Origin: an uncultured Flavobacteriales bacterium
GTDB lineage: Bacteria > Bacteroidota > Bacteroidia > Flavobacteriales > BACL11
Direction of reading: 5' to 3'
DNA: 28,000 nt
Assembly (NCBI GenBank): GCA_950069165.1
Contig: CATMIT010000007.1
Span: forward strand, 1-28,000
Below are positions 1 through 8,961 of the stretch, in pieces; position 1 is the first letter of the stretch, and each line of letters starts with the position of its first letter. The notes beneath the pieces are model-generated. The model was not told where the DNA came from. It saw only the letters and a program-made list of their open reading frames with translations, and searched no databases. The translations under genes and the position numbers were made by a program.

Positions 1-203
1 TTCCCATCATATGGGTACATGGTTTATTAATAGAACAAGCACTTGTCAACATCATTGATAATGCTGCCAGAGTGACACCAGCAGACGGTGACATTGATAT
101 TTCCGTTAAGCTCACCACAACCAGTCTCGACATTGATATTAGTGATAATGGACCGGGCATTGCTGATCATGAAAAAGTAAAAATATTCGATTTTCCTTTT
201 TAA
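1..203 (+). pseudogene. C-terminal fragment of a KdpD-like sensor histidine kinase, truncated inside the ATPase domain
   Basis: The frame open from base 3 to the TAA at 201-203 reads like the HATPase domain of a KdpD-type histidine kinase. It has an N-box (VNIIDNAARVTP) followed by a G1 box (ISDNGPGI) and then KIFD. KdpD proteins continue from IFD into a segment like RFYR and a further G2 region. Here three unrelated residues and a stop follow instead, exactly where a TonB-receptor frame becomes readable. Its 5' part lies outside the window. Bases 1-180 are about 41% G+C, against about 30% in the next 60 bases, with more C-ending codons. The family assignment rests on motif recognition. Whether this is a real broken gene or an assembly join cannot be decided from the sequence. 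Confidence 0.7.
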
Positions 204-1881
204 CAGGGATTAGAAGGAAAACAACCCAATATATTTTGGGAAGTTTGGATACAGAAGCCGACTACAAACCTGTTTTTACTGATATTCAAACTTTTATTTA
301 TTATGATATTAGCACCAATTGGTCTGTGAGCTTTTTGGGGAATATATCCAACAATACTTACCAAATGGTTCCAAAAAACAGAGATACAGAATTTGGAACC
401 CTGAATGAAGCCCTGAAACTCACTATCTATTTTGATGGGCAAGAAATAGATACTTACAAAACTTATTTTGGTGCACTGAGTAGTTCCTATCATCCGAACG
501 ATAAATTGCAATTAAAATTTACTACTTCTGCTTTCCGTACATTGGAACAAGAGAATTTTGATATTATGGGGCAATATTGGCTTTATCAGTTAGACAATAG
601 TTTGGGTTCTGATAATTTTGGGGATGTAAAATACGACAGAGGAGTTGGCACTTACATCAACCATGCCAGAAATAGTTTGAATGCCACAGTATTGAATTTT
701 CAGCATAGTGGAATTTTTAATAGTAAAGAAGCAAATATTCAATGGGGATTCAGAGTACAAAAGGAAGAAATAGAAGACAAAATACGCGAATGGAATTTGA
801 TTGATTCTGCTGGCTTTACTTTGCCTCACACTCCTGATTCAGTAGGTTATGAGAATCCTGTATTGCAAGCACCACTTATAGTATCGGTGAATGATTTACT
901 GAAAACAACCATCCATTTATCTTCTTTTAGAAACTCTGCTTATTTGCAGTACTCTAAGGATATCGGTAATTTTTCCCTTACAAGTGGATTTAGAGGAAAC
1001 TATTGGAGCTTTAATGAGGAATTGGTTTTAAGCCCGAGAGTATCATTGGCTTATATTCCAAATTGGGAAAAAGATGTGGTTTTTAAAGCAGCAGCAGGGA
1101 TTTATTATCAACCGGCTTTTTATAAAGAACTCAGGGATTTTGAGGGGAATATCAATAGGGATATAAAAGCACAAAAATCTATACACTATATAGTAGGGGC
1201 TGATTATCTGTTTTACAGTTGGGGCAGACCTTTTAAATGGGTAAGTGAAATTTACTACAAGCAATTGGAGAATTTGATTCCTTATAAGGTAGATAATGTT
1301 CGGATTCGGTATCTATCAAACGAAATTGCAAACGGATATGCCACAGGAATTGATATGAAAATAAATGGAGAGTTTGTACCCGGAATAGAATCCTGGGCAA
1401 GTATGTCGGTAATGAAAACAGAAGAAGATATTGTGGCGACTATTATACGGATGAAAACGGCAATCAAAAAGAAGCAGGGTTCATTCCCCGCCCAACTGAT
1501 CAAAGGGTGAATTTTTCTTTGTTTTTTCAGGATTACATCCCCAGAAACCCAAGTTATAAAATGCATCTTAATTTGGTGTATGGAACTGGGCTTACTTTTG
1601 GGCCACCAAAATCGGAAAAACACCAAGATATTTTGCGAATACCCCCTTATAGAAGAGTGGATATTGGCTTTTCGAAAGAAATAATAAAAGAGGGAGAACA
1701 CAAAAAAGGATTTTTTAAGCACTTTAATTCTATATGGCTGAGCATGGAAGTGTTCAACCTTTTACAAATAAACAATACGGTATCTTACCTTTGGGTGTCT
1801 GATGTTAGCGGCAGACAATATGCCGTACCGAATTACCTAACCGCAAGGCAAATAAATGCCAAGCTGATTTTTAGTTTCTAA
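188..1881 (+). pseudogene. TonB-dependent receptor, N-terminally truncated and frameshifted
   Basis: From about base 188 one frame reads as the middle of a Bacteroidota TonB-dependent receptor: an FLTGIR start, then SLDTEADYKPVFTDIQ and SFLGNIS. It continues as beta-barrel sequence to about 1433. There the frame breaks: bases 1430-1437 would restore IVGDYY if one base were inserted before GGC at 1435. The downstream frame (GDYYTDENG, then PRPTDQRVNF) runs to 1881 and ends in the aromatic residue expected of an outer-membrane barrel (LIFSF). About 565 residues of barrel remain. The signal peptide, the carboxypeptidase-like domain and the plug are missing. The only start for the first part would be TTG at 236, which lies inside conserved sequence and is not a believable start. 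rlmD begins one base after the stop. The substrate cannot be told. Confidence 0.85.
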
Positions 1882-1882
1882 G

Positions 1883-3295
1883 ATGGGAAGACAAAACAGG
1901 CGACAGCCAATACTTATTGAAAATATTGAAATAATTGATACCGCCAACAAAGGAAAATCAGTAGCTAAACATGAAGGGAGAGCCATATTTGTACAAGGAG
2001 GCGTGCCAGGAGATATTTGTGATATAACGGTTTTTAAAAGAAGAAAGAAATATTGGGAAGCAAGAATTGAAAAAATCCATACTTATTCTGATAGAAGAAC
2101 AGAGCCAAAATGTGAGCATTTTGGAAGTTGTGGTGGCTGTAAGTGGCAAAATATGAAATATGAATCGCAATTGGAATTCAAACAAACGCAAGTACTTAAT
2201 AACCTAAAAAGAATTGGAGGAATTGATTTGCCTCCACATCAAAATATTTTAGGAAGTAAAAAGGAATATTTTTATAGGAATAAATTGGAGTTTACTTTCT
2301 CTAATAAAAGATGGCTAACGCTTGAAGAAATAAATTCGAAAGAAGATATTACTGACAAAAATGGGCTTGGATTTCATGTACCTGGAATGTTTGATAAGGT
2401 AATAGATATAAATAATTGTTATCTGCAAAAAGAGCCATCTAATGCCATTCGCCTTTCTATAAAACAATTTGCGGATGAAAATAACTTGACTTATTTTGAT
2501 ATCCGTAATCAAAATGGATTGTTACGAAATTTACTTATCCGAACTTCTTCCACTAATGATTTGATGGTTTTAGTTCAGTTTTTTGAAGATGATAAAAAAT
2601 GTATTAATCTGCTGATGGAGCACATCAAAACCTCTTTCCCTGAAATTACTTCCCTCCTATATATAATAAACCAGAAAGCAAATAATACCATCTACGACCA
2701 AGAGGTGATTTGTTATAATGGAAAAGATCATATTATGGAAGAAATGGATGGATTATATTTTAAAATTGGGGCAAAATCTTTTTTCCAAACCAATAGCGAA
2801 CAAGCCAAAGTCCTTTACCAAAAAACAAAAGAATTGGCCAAAATTACAGAAAACGATTTGGTGTACGACCTTTATACCGGAACAGGAACGATTGCACAGT
2901 ATGTTGCTAATTCTGCCAAAAAAGTGGTTGGAATTGATTCTGTGGAAGAGGGTATAAAGGCGGCTTACGAAAATGCTGAACGTAATAAAATTACAAATTG
3001 CACTTTCCATACTGGAGATATTAAAGAAATTTTTACGGATGAATTCATTGCTAAAAATGGAACTCCTGATGTGATAATTACCGACCCACCAAGAGATGGT
3101 ATGCATAAAAAAGTAGTCGAACAAATCCTGAAAATTGGAGCCAAACGAATAGTGTATGTAAGTTGCAATTCTGCTACACAGGCAAGAGATTTATCCCTTA
3201 TGGATGAACTCTATAAAGTCACTCATATTCAGCCAGTAGATATGTTCCCGCAAAGCCAACATGTTGAAAATATTGTAGTTTTAGAATTAAAATAG
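1883..3295 (+). CDS. rlmD: 23S rRNA (uracil-1939-C5)-methyltransferase RlmD (RumA/TrmA family)
   Basis: This 470-residue protein has the RumA layout. An N-terminal TRAM RNA-binding domain covers about residues 7-70. A [4Fe-4S] cluster motif follows, C77-x5-C83-x2-C86, with a likely fourth ligand at C179. The C-terminal SAM-dependent methyltransferase domain carries YDLYTGTGT (about 328-336), the DPPRDGM motif from D401, and the catalytic cysteine C428 in VYVSCNS. All key residues are present. The family methylates C5 of a uridine in 23S rRNA. Bacteroidota often have more than one COG2265 member, so RlmD rather than RlmCD or TrmA-like specificity is an inference. The ATG lies one base after the receptor stop. 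The gene is intact although its neighbour is broken. Confidence 0.9.
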   Translation: MGRQNRRQPILIENIEIIDTANKGKSVAKHEGRAIFVQGGVPGDICDITVFKRRKKYWEARIEKIHTYSDRRTEPKCEHFGSCGGCKWQNMKYESQLEFKQTQVLNNLKRIGGIDLPPHQNILGSKKEYFYRNKLEFTFSNKRWLTLEEINSKEDITDKNGLGFHVPGMFDKVIDINNCYLQKEPSNAIRLSIKQFADENNLTYFDIRNQNGLLRNLLIRTSSTNDLMVLVQFFEDDKKCINLLMEHIKTSFPEITSLLYIINQKANNTIYDQEVICYNGKDHIMEEMDGLYFKIGAKSFFQTNSEQAKVLYQKTKELAKITENDLVYDLYTGTGTIAQYVANSAKKVVGIDSVEEGIKAAYENAERNKITNCTFHTGDIKEIFTDEFIAKNGTPDVIITDPPRDGMHKKVVEQILKIGAKRIVYVSCNSATQARDLSLMDELYKVTHIQPVDMFPQSQHVENIVVLELK

Positions 3296-3316
3296 TAATT
3301 TTAGCAAAAAATTACA

Positions 3317-3898
3317 ATGCCATTAATCATTTCACATCCTTCTACTAATCCTAAAATAAGAAAAATTGAAGATGAAATTGCTGCAAAAAAAGAGCAATTA
3401 GCAGAATTAATCGCAAATGAAAAAGGCAGGATAATTCCTGATTATACTTTTCAAGACAAGAATGGAAATGATATTTTACTTTCTGATATTTTTGGAGATA
3501 AAGAAGAACTCATAATTGTTTTCTATATGGGCATACACTGCAAATATTGCACCCTTTGGGGTGATAATTATAACGGTATTGCAAAGCCACTTTCCGACAG
3601 AGCATCCTTTGTAGTGGTATCTAATGAAACCCCACAGCAGCAGCAAAAGATAAGAAAAGATAGGGGATGGACCTTTGATATGTTTAGTAGAAAGGACAAC
3701 TCTTTTGGGGAGGATTTAGGATTTGTTGGAGAAGAAGGAAATCCGCTTCCAGGAGTTGCTTCTTTTAGAAAAAAAAATGAAATTTATGTGCATCACCGCT
3801 CCTATTTCGGTCCTGGCGATAACTATTGTAATATGTGGGATTTTGTAAGCATATTACCAAAAGGAGTAAATAATTGGCAACCTAAATACACTTATTAA
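3317..3898 (+). CDS. DUF899 family thioredoxin-like protein
   Basis: The protein has 193 residues and no signal peptide, so it is probably cytoplasmic. After a charged N-terminal helix (about 12-37) comes a thioredoxin-fold core. It has a C75-x2-C78 pair followed by TLWGDNYNGI, which matches the DUF899 pattern of a cysteine pair before a tryptophan and a DN-GI segment. The later FVVVS and GVASF strands also fit. DUF899 proteins are related to thioredoxin and AhpC but their substrates are not established. Two tiny membrane-protein genes follow with a 1-bp gap and a 1-bp spacer, suggesting one transcript. A weak AT-rich inverted repeat (3295-3302 and 3308-3315) abuts the ATG. Confidence 0.75.
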   Translation: MPLIISHPSTNPKIRKIEDEIAAKKEQLAELIANEKGRIIPDYTFQDKNGNDILLSDIFGDKEELIIVFYMGIHCKYCTLWGDNYNGIAKPLSDRASFVVVSNETPQQQQKIRKDRGWTFDMFSRKDNSFGEDLGFVGEEGNPLPGVASFRKKNEIYVHHRSYFGPGDNYCNMWDFVSILPKGVNNWQPKYTY

Positions 3899-3899
3899 T

Positions 3900-4088
3900 A
3901 TGAATAAAAAAACAACATTAAACCTAGCATGCATTATTTTTACTCTTGTAGCTGTCTTGCATTTATTGCGCTATATACTTGGATGGGAATTCACAATCAA
4001 CAATTGTTTTATTCCGCAATGGATAAGTATTTTAGGGACAATAATTCCTGCTTTATTGGCTTATAACTTATGTAAGCTAAAAGATTGA
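3900..4088 (+). CDS. small two-span membrane protein, unknown function
   Basis: A 62-residue protein whose ATG is one base after the DUF899 stop. It shows two hydrophobic stretches, about residues 8-28 and 40-58, separated by a short loop that contains a tryptophan and a cysteine (GWEF, NNCF). The N-terminus is basic (MNKK) and the tail is CKLKD. I recognise no family. Placement between two close neighbours on the same strand, and sensible codon use, suggest it is translated and membrane-inserted. Its function is unknown. Confidence 0.6.
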   Translation: MNKKTTLNLACIIFTLVAVLHLLRYILGWEFTINNCFIPQWISILGTIIPALLAYNLCKLKD

Positions 4089-4089
4089 G

Positions 4090-4209
4090 ATGAAAAATAT
4101 TTGGAAAAAATTAATAGAATTATACGAATTGAATCCAACGATTTTTGGGATTCTGCTTTTTCTTGATTTGATGATTGTATTTTTCCTAATTCGGTATTTG
4201 ATTGCTTAA
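4090..4209 (+). CDS. 39-residue single-span membrane micro-protein
   Basis: The ATG at 4090 begins one base after the preceding stop and gives a 39-residue product: a basic start (MKNIWKK), a short amphipathic stretch, then one hydrophobic segment (about residues 18-38) ending RYLIA. Its TAA at 4207-4209 overlaps the coaE stop on the opposite strand. Tight spacing with the 62-residue gene and DUF899 supports co-transcription. No family is recognised. An ORF this short could be chance, but the start-stop coupling and the clear membrane helix make a real gene more likely than not. Confidence 0.5.
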   Translation: MKNIWKKLIELYELNPTIFGILLFLDLMIVFFLIRYLIA

Positions 4210-4787
4210 AGAGCATTAATCTTTTTACAAATAGCTTGTATTTGAGGGAGTAATTTTTCTTTCCCATCATTTACAATTACAAAATCGGAAAGCTGATCCT
4301 TTTTATCTTGTGGCATCTGATTTTCCATGCGTTTAATAATATCCTCTTTGGTGCAATTATCCCTTTGCATCACCCTTTGTATTCTAATTTGTAGAGGGGC
4401 TGTAACGCAAATTACACCATCCAAACCGATATGCGCTCCGCTTTCAAACAAAATAGCAGCTTCCTTCAAAACAAAAGGAGCAGTTTGTTGTTTTTGCCAT
4501 TTTTCAAATTTCATTTGCACAAAAGGATGAACCAATTTGTTTAATTGTCCTAATTTTAACCTATCATTAAAAACTATGTCTCCCAATATTTCTTTTTGTA
4601 AAATTCCTTTTTTATAAATTTCATTACCAAATTTTATAGTGATTGCATTTTTTAAATCAAGAGATTCTGTCATACATTTTTTTGCCTGAATATCTGCAAA
4701 AAAAACAGGAAAGCCTAACTTACAAAAAACCTTACTTACGAAAGTTTTTCCAACACCTATTCCTCCAGTTATTCCTATTTTTTTCAT
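4206..4787 (-). CDS. coaE: dephospho-CoA kinase
   Basis: This 193-residue protein begins with the CoaE P-loop (GGIGVGKT, residues 8-15). It continues with family features: a DIQAKKCM segment corresponding to the family's D-x-x-A region, LNKLVHPFVQ, LKEAAILFESG (about 110) and VMQRDNCTKEDIIKRMENQM (about 139). CoaE phosphorylates the 3'-hydroxyl of dephospho-CoA in the last step of coenzyme A synthesis. Its start overlaps the bshA stop by 4 bp (ATGA type), so translation is probably coupled. Its stop overlaps that of the convergent 39-residue gene. Length is normal for the family. Confidence 0.95.
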   Translation of the reverse strand: MKKIGITGGIGVGKTFVSKVFCKLGFPVFFADIQAKKCMTESLDLKNAITIKFGNEIYKKGILQKEILGDIVFNDRLKLGQLNKLVHPFVQMKFEKWQKQQTAPFVLKEAAILFESGAHIGLDGVICVTAPLQIRIQRVMQRDNCTKEDIIKRMENQMPQDKKDQLSDFVIVNDGKEKLLPQIQAICKKINAL

Positions 4788-5938
4788 TGGGATTTACTGA
4801 TTAAATCCTCATAAATAGCTTCATACATTGGTAGAATATTTGGTAAATCAAACTGCATAGCATGCTTGTAAGCACATTCTTTAAATTGCATTAATTTATC
4901 CTCATCACTCAAAAGTTCAATTGATTTTTCAGCCATACTTTTAATATCTTTTACATCCAGTAAAAAGCCAGTTTTCCCTTCAATATTTACTTCAGGTAAA
5001 CCACCAGTATTAGTGGAAATAACTGGAACACGAGATGCCATTGCTTCTAATGCTACTAACCCAAAACTTTCAGTGGCAGAAGGCAATAAAAACAAATCTG
5101 AAACCGATAAAATTCTCTCCACGGCTTTAAGTTTGCCAATAAAACGAACATTATCGCATAAGTCCAAATTTCTGCTCAATTGCTCCATTTCTAATCTTTC
5201 AGGACCATCCCCAATTAGTATTAATTTTGAGGCAACTTTATCCTGAATTTTAGAGAAAACTTTCAGTACATCTTGCACTCTTTTTACTTTTCTGAAATTA
5301 GAAATATGAATAATAAGCTTTTCATCATCCCTAACAAAACTTCTTCTTAGGCCAGAATTATTCTCATGTTTATATAAGCTAGAATCTATGAAATTCGGCA
5401 CTACTTGAATCTCCCTTTTAATATTGAAAGAAGATAAGGTTTCCTTTTTTAAACTTTCGGAAACAGCCGTTACTACATCTGAATTATTAATGGCAAACTC
5501 AATGACCGACTTAAAAGATTTATCTTTTCCAAGAAGTGTAATATCTGTTCCATGTAAAGTAGTGATAATAGGAATATGAATCCCTTTGGCTGCTAAAATT
5601 TGCTTTGCCGAAAGTGCAGCAAAGGCATGCGGAATAGCATAATGCACATGCAATAAATTTAACTTTTCGTGCAAAACCACATCCACCAATTTTGCAGTAA
5701 GGTTATGTTCGTAAGGAATATATTCAAACAAAGGATAATTAGGAACGCTTACTTCATGAAAATTTATTTTATCAGAAAAAACATCTAAGCGAAAGGGCTG
5801 AGAATAAGAGATAAAATGCACCTCATGATTTTTGTTAGCCAAAGCCATACCCAACTCAGTTGCAACCACTCCACTCCCTCCATAAGTAGGATAGCAAACT
5901 ATTCCTATTTTATATTTACTCTGTTTCAAGGCAATCAT
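4784..5938 (-). CDS. bshA: N-acetyl-alpha-D-glucosaminyl L-malate synthase BshA
   Basis: A 384-residue GT4 glycosyltransferase with the BshA signature at its N-terminus: KIGIVCYPTYGGSGVVATELG, HFISYSQPFR, VPNYPLFEY and LHVHYAIPHA. The C-terminal GT-B domain contains PSATESFGLVALEAM (about 284-298), with the sugar-nucleotide-binding glutamates. BshA joins UDP-N-acetylglucosamine to L-malate, the first step of bacillithiol synthesis, which is common in Bacteroidota as well as Firmicutes. The start lies 23 bp inside the upstream GH3 fusion gene, and the end overlaps coaE by 4 bp. The three therefore appear to form one operon. BshB and BshC are not in the window. Confidence 0.92.
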   Translation of the reverse strand: MIALKQSKYKIGIVCYPTYGGSGVVATELGMALANKNHEVHFISYSQPFRLDVFSDKINFHEVSVPNYPLFEYIPYEHNLTAKLVDVVLHEKLNLLHVHYAIPHAFAALSAKQILAAKGIHIPIITTLHGTDITLLGKDKSFKSVIEFAINNSDVVTAVSESLKKETLSSFNIKREIQVVPNFIDSSLYKHENNSGLRRSFVRDDEKLIIHISNFRKVKRVQDVLKVFSKIQDKVASKLILIGDGPERLEMEQLSRNLDLCDNVRFIGKLKAVERILSVSDLFLLPSATESFGLVALEAMASRVPVISTNTGGLPEVNIEGKTGFLLDVKDIKSMAEKSIELLSDEDKLMQFKECAYKHAMQFDLPNILPMYEAIYEDLISKSQ

Positions 5939-8846
5939 ATATTACTTGCATAATATTAGTTCGCACATCCATATCCAAAAGTTTTGTATTGGAGGCATCA
6001 GGATGAATTCGGTTGGATAAAAATACATAAACTATTCCAGTTTCAGGGTCTGCCCAAGCCAATGTTCCGGTAAATCCGGAATGCCCAAAGCTCAAATAGG
6101 ATACACATTTACAAGTTGGACCGCCCTCTTGTTCAGGCAAAGCCGGTTTATCAAAACCAGCTCCTCTCCTATTTTTATCTTGACAAAATTGACACTTTGT
6201 AAACTCTTTGATGGTTTGGGCTTTAAAATATTGCTTATTTGCATAGCTGCCGTTTTGCAAATACATTTGCATTATTATTGCCAAATCGTTGGCATTAGAG
6301 AAAAGTCCTGCATGTCCGCCCACACCTCCAAGCATAGCAGCTCCCATATCGTGTACATCACCAATAAGCAACTGATCTCTGAAATAATCATCTTTTTCAG
6401 TAGGAATAATTCTATCTTTATCAAATTTCATTTTTGGCAAATAGCCCATAGTGGTTAATCCTAAGCTCTTGTATAAATTATCTTCTACTAATTTATGGAG
6501 TGGATTACTGTAATTTATTTCTATAATGTCCTTAAAAATATAATAGCCCAAATCGGAATATTGGTATTCTTTTTCTTCTAGCAAATCTGACTCTAATACT
6601 TGCTTTAAAATACTATCAGGATAACTGTGATGCAGATATAATTCTTCTGCAACTTTTATAGGATATTTAGCGGAATAGCTATTGCGATAAAGCGTATCTA
6701 GTAAGCTTTTGTCCTTTTCTATTGTTTGTCTGTAAAAAGGAATCCAAGCTTGCAAGCCAGATTGATGTGCCAAAACTTCTTTTACACGTAAATGCCCTTT
6801 ATTGGTAGTGTAAAGAGAGCTATTTAATTTACCTAATTTATAACTTAACTTAAATTTTCCTTCTTCACTCATTTGCATTAGCATGGGGATAGTTGCAGCA
6901 ATTTTAGTAATAGATGCTAAATCATAAATGTCTGTATTTTTTACTTTTCTTTTCTTATTATAAGTATGATATCCGTAGGATTTATTAAAAAAAACTTTAC
7001 CCTTTTTGGCAATAAGAATTTGACAACCAGGAGTTGCTTTCTTCATGATGGCATTTTTAGCCAAACTATCTATTTTGTAAAGCAAAGATACATTTATCCC
7101 CACCTCTTTTGGTATAGTATATTTTAAACGAAATGCTATTGTATTTAGTCCGTAATTATTTTTGAAATGTAGAGTGGAAACAGGTAACTTTCCATTTAGG
7201 GCAATTCCGCCAAAAATAGATTGTGCAGCAAGTTCTTGTGCTATTTCACTATTTTGATAAGCCATTATAAATCCATCAAAATTGTTGGTAAAAAGGAAAT
7301 TATTAATGGTATAAGGGTTAGCAAAAACAGACACAACAACTTTGGACTGAATAGCAAGGGTTTGCAAAAACAAATCTGTATTTCTTGTAATTTTATGTGT
7401 TCTCCATGGGCTTTTATTGGATTGATGAATACTGACAATTACCAAATTAAATCCAATTAATTTATCTAACAATTCTCTTTGTATTACTGTGCTAGGATTT
7501 TCCTTAATAGTGAAATGAGTAATGGGCGCATAATTGGATAGCATTTCTGTAAATTTTTCTGGATTTTCACCAATTGTAACAGACGCTATTTTGAGGGTGT
7601 CTAATCTTTCAAGCGGAATGAGGTTATCATAATTCTGTAAGAGCGTGAGTGAATTTTCTACTAATGTTCTATTTACCAAGAGGGCATCAGAATTATTAAT
7701 TTTATCTGTTATATCATTGGTATTTATCGTTTGCATACTATCTAATCCCATCCATTTTTTTGCCATCAAGATTTTCCTACATCTTTTGTCAATTTCATCT
7801 TGGGTTATTTTATTGTTTGTAATTGCTTCTTTTATTTTTGCAATTGCAACTGGCACATCCTCAGCCATCAGTAAAACATCATTCCCTGCAAGTAGTGCTT
7901 TTACAACAAGATCCCCTCCCTCAAAAAATTGGCTCACACCCTTCATGTTAAGTGCATCTGTAAAAATCAAACCATGAAAACCCAGTTCTTTTTTCAGAAG
8001 ATTTGTTACTACTTTTTTAGATAAGGAAGATGCTAGGTTTTCTGTTACATCAATGGCTGGAATTCTAAGATGAGCCACCATCACACTTCCTAATCCTTTT
8101 GTAATAAGATACCGAAATGGCACAATTTCTGTTTTGTTCAATCGGTATTTGCTATGCCTAACCACTGGTAATGTTATGTGCGAATCGGTATCGGTATCTC
8201 CGTGTCCTGGAAAATGTTTGGCGCAAGCCAAAACACCATTGTCTTGCATGCCTTTCATGTAAGCGGTAGAAAACTTTGATACTTTTTCTGGTGATTCACC
8301 AAAAGAACGATTCCCAATTATAGGGTTTTCTGGATTACTATTAATATCGGCAACTGGTGCAAAATTGATATTTACACCCAATAATTTATACTGATTTGCT
8401 ATTTGTACTCCCATCTGATAAATCAATTTTTCATTTTCTATGGCACCCAAAGTCATCTGCCATGGAAAAGCCATAACAGAATCTAATCGCATAGCGACAC
8501 CCCATTCCCCATCCAATGCTATCATAAGTGGAGTTGCTGATATGGATTGGTAATAATTGGTAAGATTTGCTTGCCGAACAGGTCCTCCTTGTAAAAACAT
8601 CAATCCACCTATTTTATAGTTTTTGATTAAGTTTGAAATATGCTCCTTATGATCATTATCTTTATTAGAATATGCCGCTACCATAAAAAGTTGTGCAATG
8701 CGTTGTTCCTCTGAAAGATTTGCCATAATACTATCTGCCCAATGTGTATTTTGGGAATGGAAAACGGGCTTCCAAAAGCTTTGTGCAAAAGTTGAAGTTG
8801 TCAAAAGCACCAAGAAAGTACATTGTAGAAAAATTTTATTCATCAC
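5916..8846 (-). CDS. secreted GH3 (NagZ-like) glycosidase fused to a class C beta-lactamase-like serine hydrolase
   Basis: A 976-residue protein with a signal peptide ending near TFAQ. Residues about 35-380 form a glycoside hydrolase family 3 domain. It has the beta-N-acetylhexosaminidase motif KHFPGHGDT (K210 onward, with DSH nearby) and a candidate nucleophile D297 in FTDALNMKG. A GH3 C-terminal-type region follows to about 590. Residues about 600-975 are a penicillin-binding/beta-lactamase-like domain with SxxK (S645-ITK648), YSD near 762 and HSGFTG at 922. Both active sites look intact. This fusion is known in Bacteroidota; the natural guess is periplasmic cleavage of peptidoglycan-type amino sugars plus a D-Ala or ester hydrolase activity, but the substrate is inference. 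It is the first gene of the operon with bshA and coaE. A second ATG follows directly (8841-8843). Confidence 0.9.
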   Translation of the reverse strand: MMNKIFLQCTFLVLLTTSTFAQSFWKPVFHSQNTHWADSIMANLSEEQRIAQLFMVAAYSNKDNDHKEHISNLIKNYKIGGLMFLQGGPVRQANLTNYYQSISATPLMIALDGEWGVAMRLDSVMAFPWQMTLGAIENEKLIYQMGVQIANQYKLLGVNINFAPVADINSNPENPIIGNRSFGESPEKVSKFSTAYMKGMQDNGVLACAKHFPGHGDTDTDSHITLPVVRHSKYRLNKTEIVPFRYLITKGLGSVMVAHLRIPAIDVTENLASSLSKKVVTNLLKKELGFHGLIFTDALNMKGVSQFFEGGDLVVKALLAGNDVLLMAEDVPVAIAKIKEAITNNKITQDEIDKRCRKILMAKKWMGLDSMQTINTNDITDKINNSDALLVNRTLVENSLTLLQNYDNLIPLERLDTLKIASVTIGENPEKFTEMLSNYAPITHFTIKENPSTVIQRELLDKLIGFNLVIVSIHQSNKSPWRTHKITRNTDLFLQTLAIQSKVVVSVFANPYTINNFLFTNNFDGFIMAYQNSEIAQELAAQSIFGGIALNGKLPVSTLHFKNNYGLNTIAFRLKYTIPKEVGINVSLLYKIDSLAKNAIMKKATPGCQILIAKKGKVFFNKSYGYHTYNKKRKVKNTDIYDLASITKIAATIPMLMQMSEEGKFKLSYKLGKLNSSLYTTNKGHLRVKEVLAHQSGLQAWIPFYRQTIEKDKSLLDTLYRNSYSAKYPIKVAEELYLHHSYPDSILKQVLESDLLEEKEYQYSDLGYYIFKDIIEINYSNPLHKLVEDNLYKSLGLTTMGYLPKMKFDKDRIIPTEKDDYFRDQLLIGDVHDMGAAMLGGVGGHAGLFSNANDLAIIMQMYLQNGSYANKQYFKAQTIKEFTKCQFCQDKNRRGAGFDKPALPEQEGGPTCKCVSYLSFGHSGFTGTLAWADPETGIVYVFLSNRIHPDASNTKLLDMDVRTNIMQVIYDCLETE

Positions 8847-8949
8847 AGTTGGTAAAAATAAAGATTTATGTTTTTTAATAGAAGTTAGAATTTGTCAATT
8901 ATGAACAATTATAAAAGTCTTTTTCTATTCGATAAAATGAATATTTCAT

Positions 8950-8957
8950 TAATTTTG
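8950..8957 (+). promoter_or_regulatory. Bacteroidota -7 box (TAATTTTG) just before the small gene upstream of mutL
   Basis: TAATTTTG matches the TAnnTTTG consensus of the Bacteroidota housekeeping sigma factor. It ends only 4 bp before the ATG at 8962. With the usual distance, transcription would begin within about 2 bases of the ATG, implying a leaderless or nearly leaderless mRNA. No clear TTG box is seen near -33. In AT-rich DNA such boxes also occur by chance. Confidence 0.45.
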
Positions 8958-8961
8958 TGAA

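Noticed and set aside
188..240. Insertion-sequence end at the kinase/receptor junction
   Set aside because: No terminal inverted repeat, target duplication or transposase fragment is seen on either side.
236..1510. An independent gene starting at TTG 236
   Set aside because: The residues before 236 (from about 188) continue the conserved receptor sequence in the same frame, so the TTG is internal and the gene is headless.
2753..3124. Long open frame on the minus strand inside rlmD
   Set aside because: It is antisense to conserved methyltransferase motifs and has no recognisable protein features. The same applies to other antisense frames such as 1282-1722, 6081-6458 and 17874-18263.
3295..3315. 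Inverted repeat GTAATTTT/AAAATTAC before the DUF899 gene as a terminator or riboswitch
   Set aside because: The stem is almost all A-T, overlaps the rlmD stop codon and lacks a T-run. It is expected by chance in this composition.
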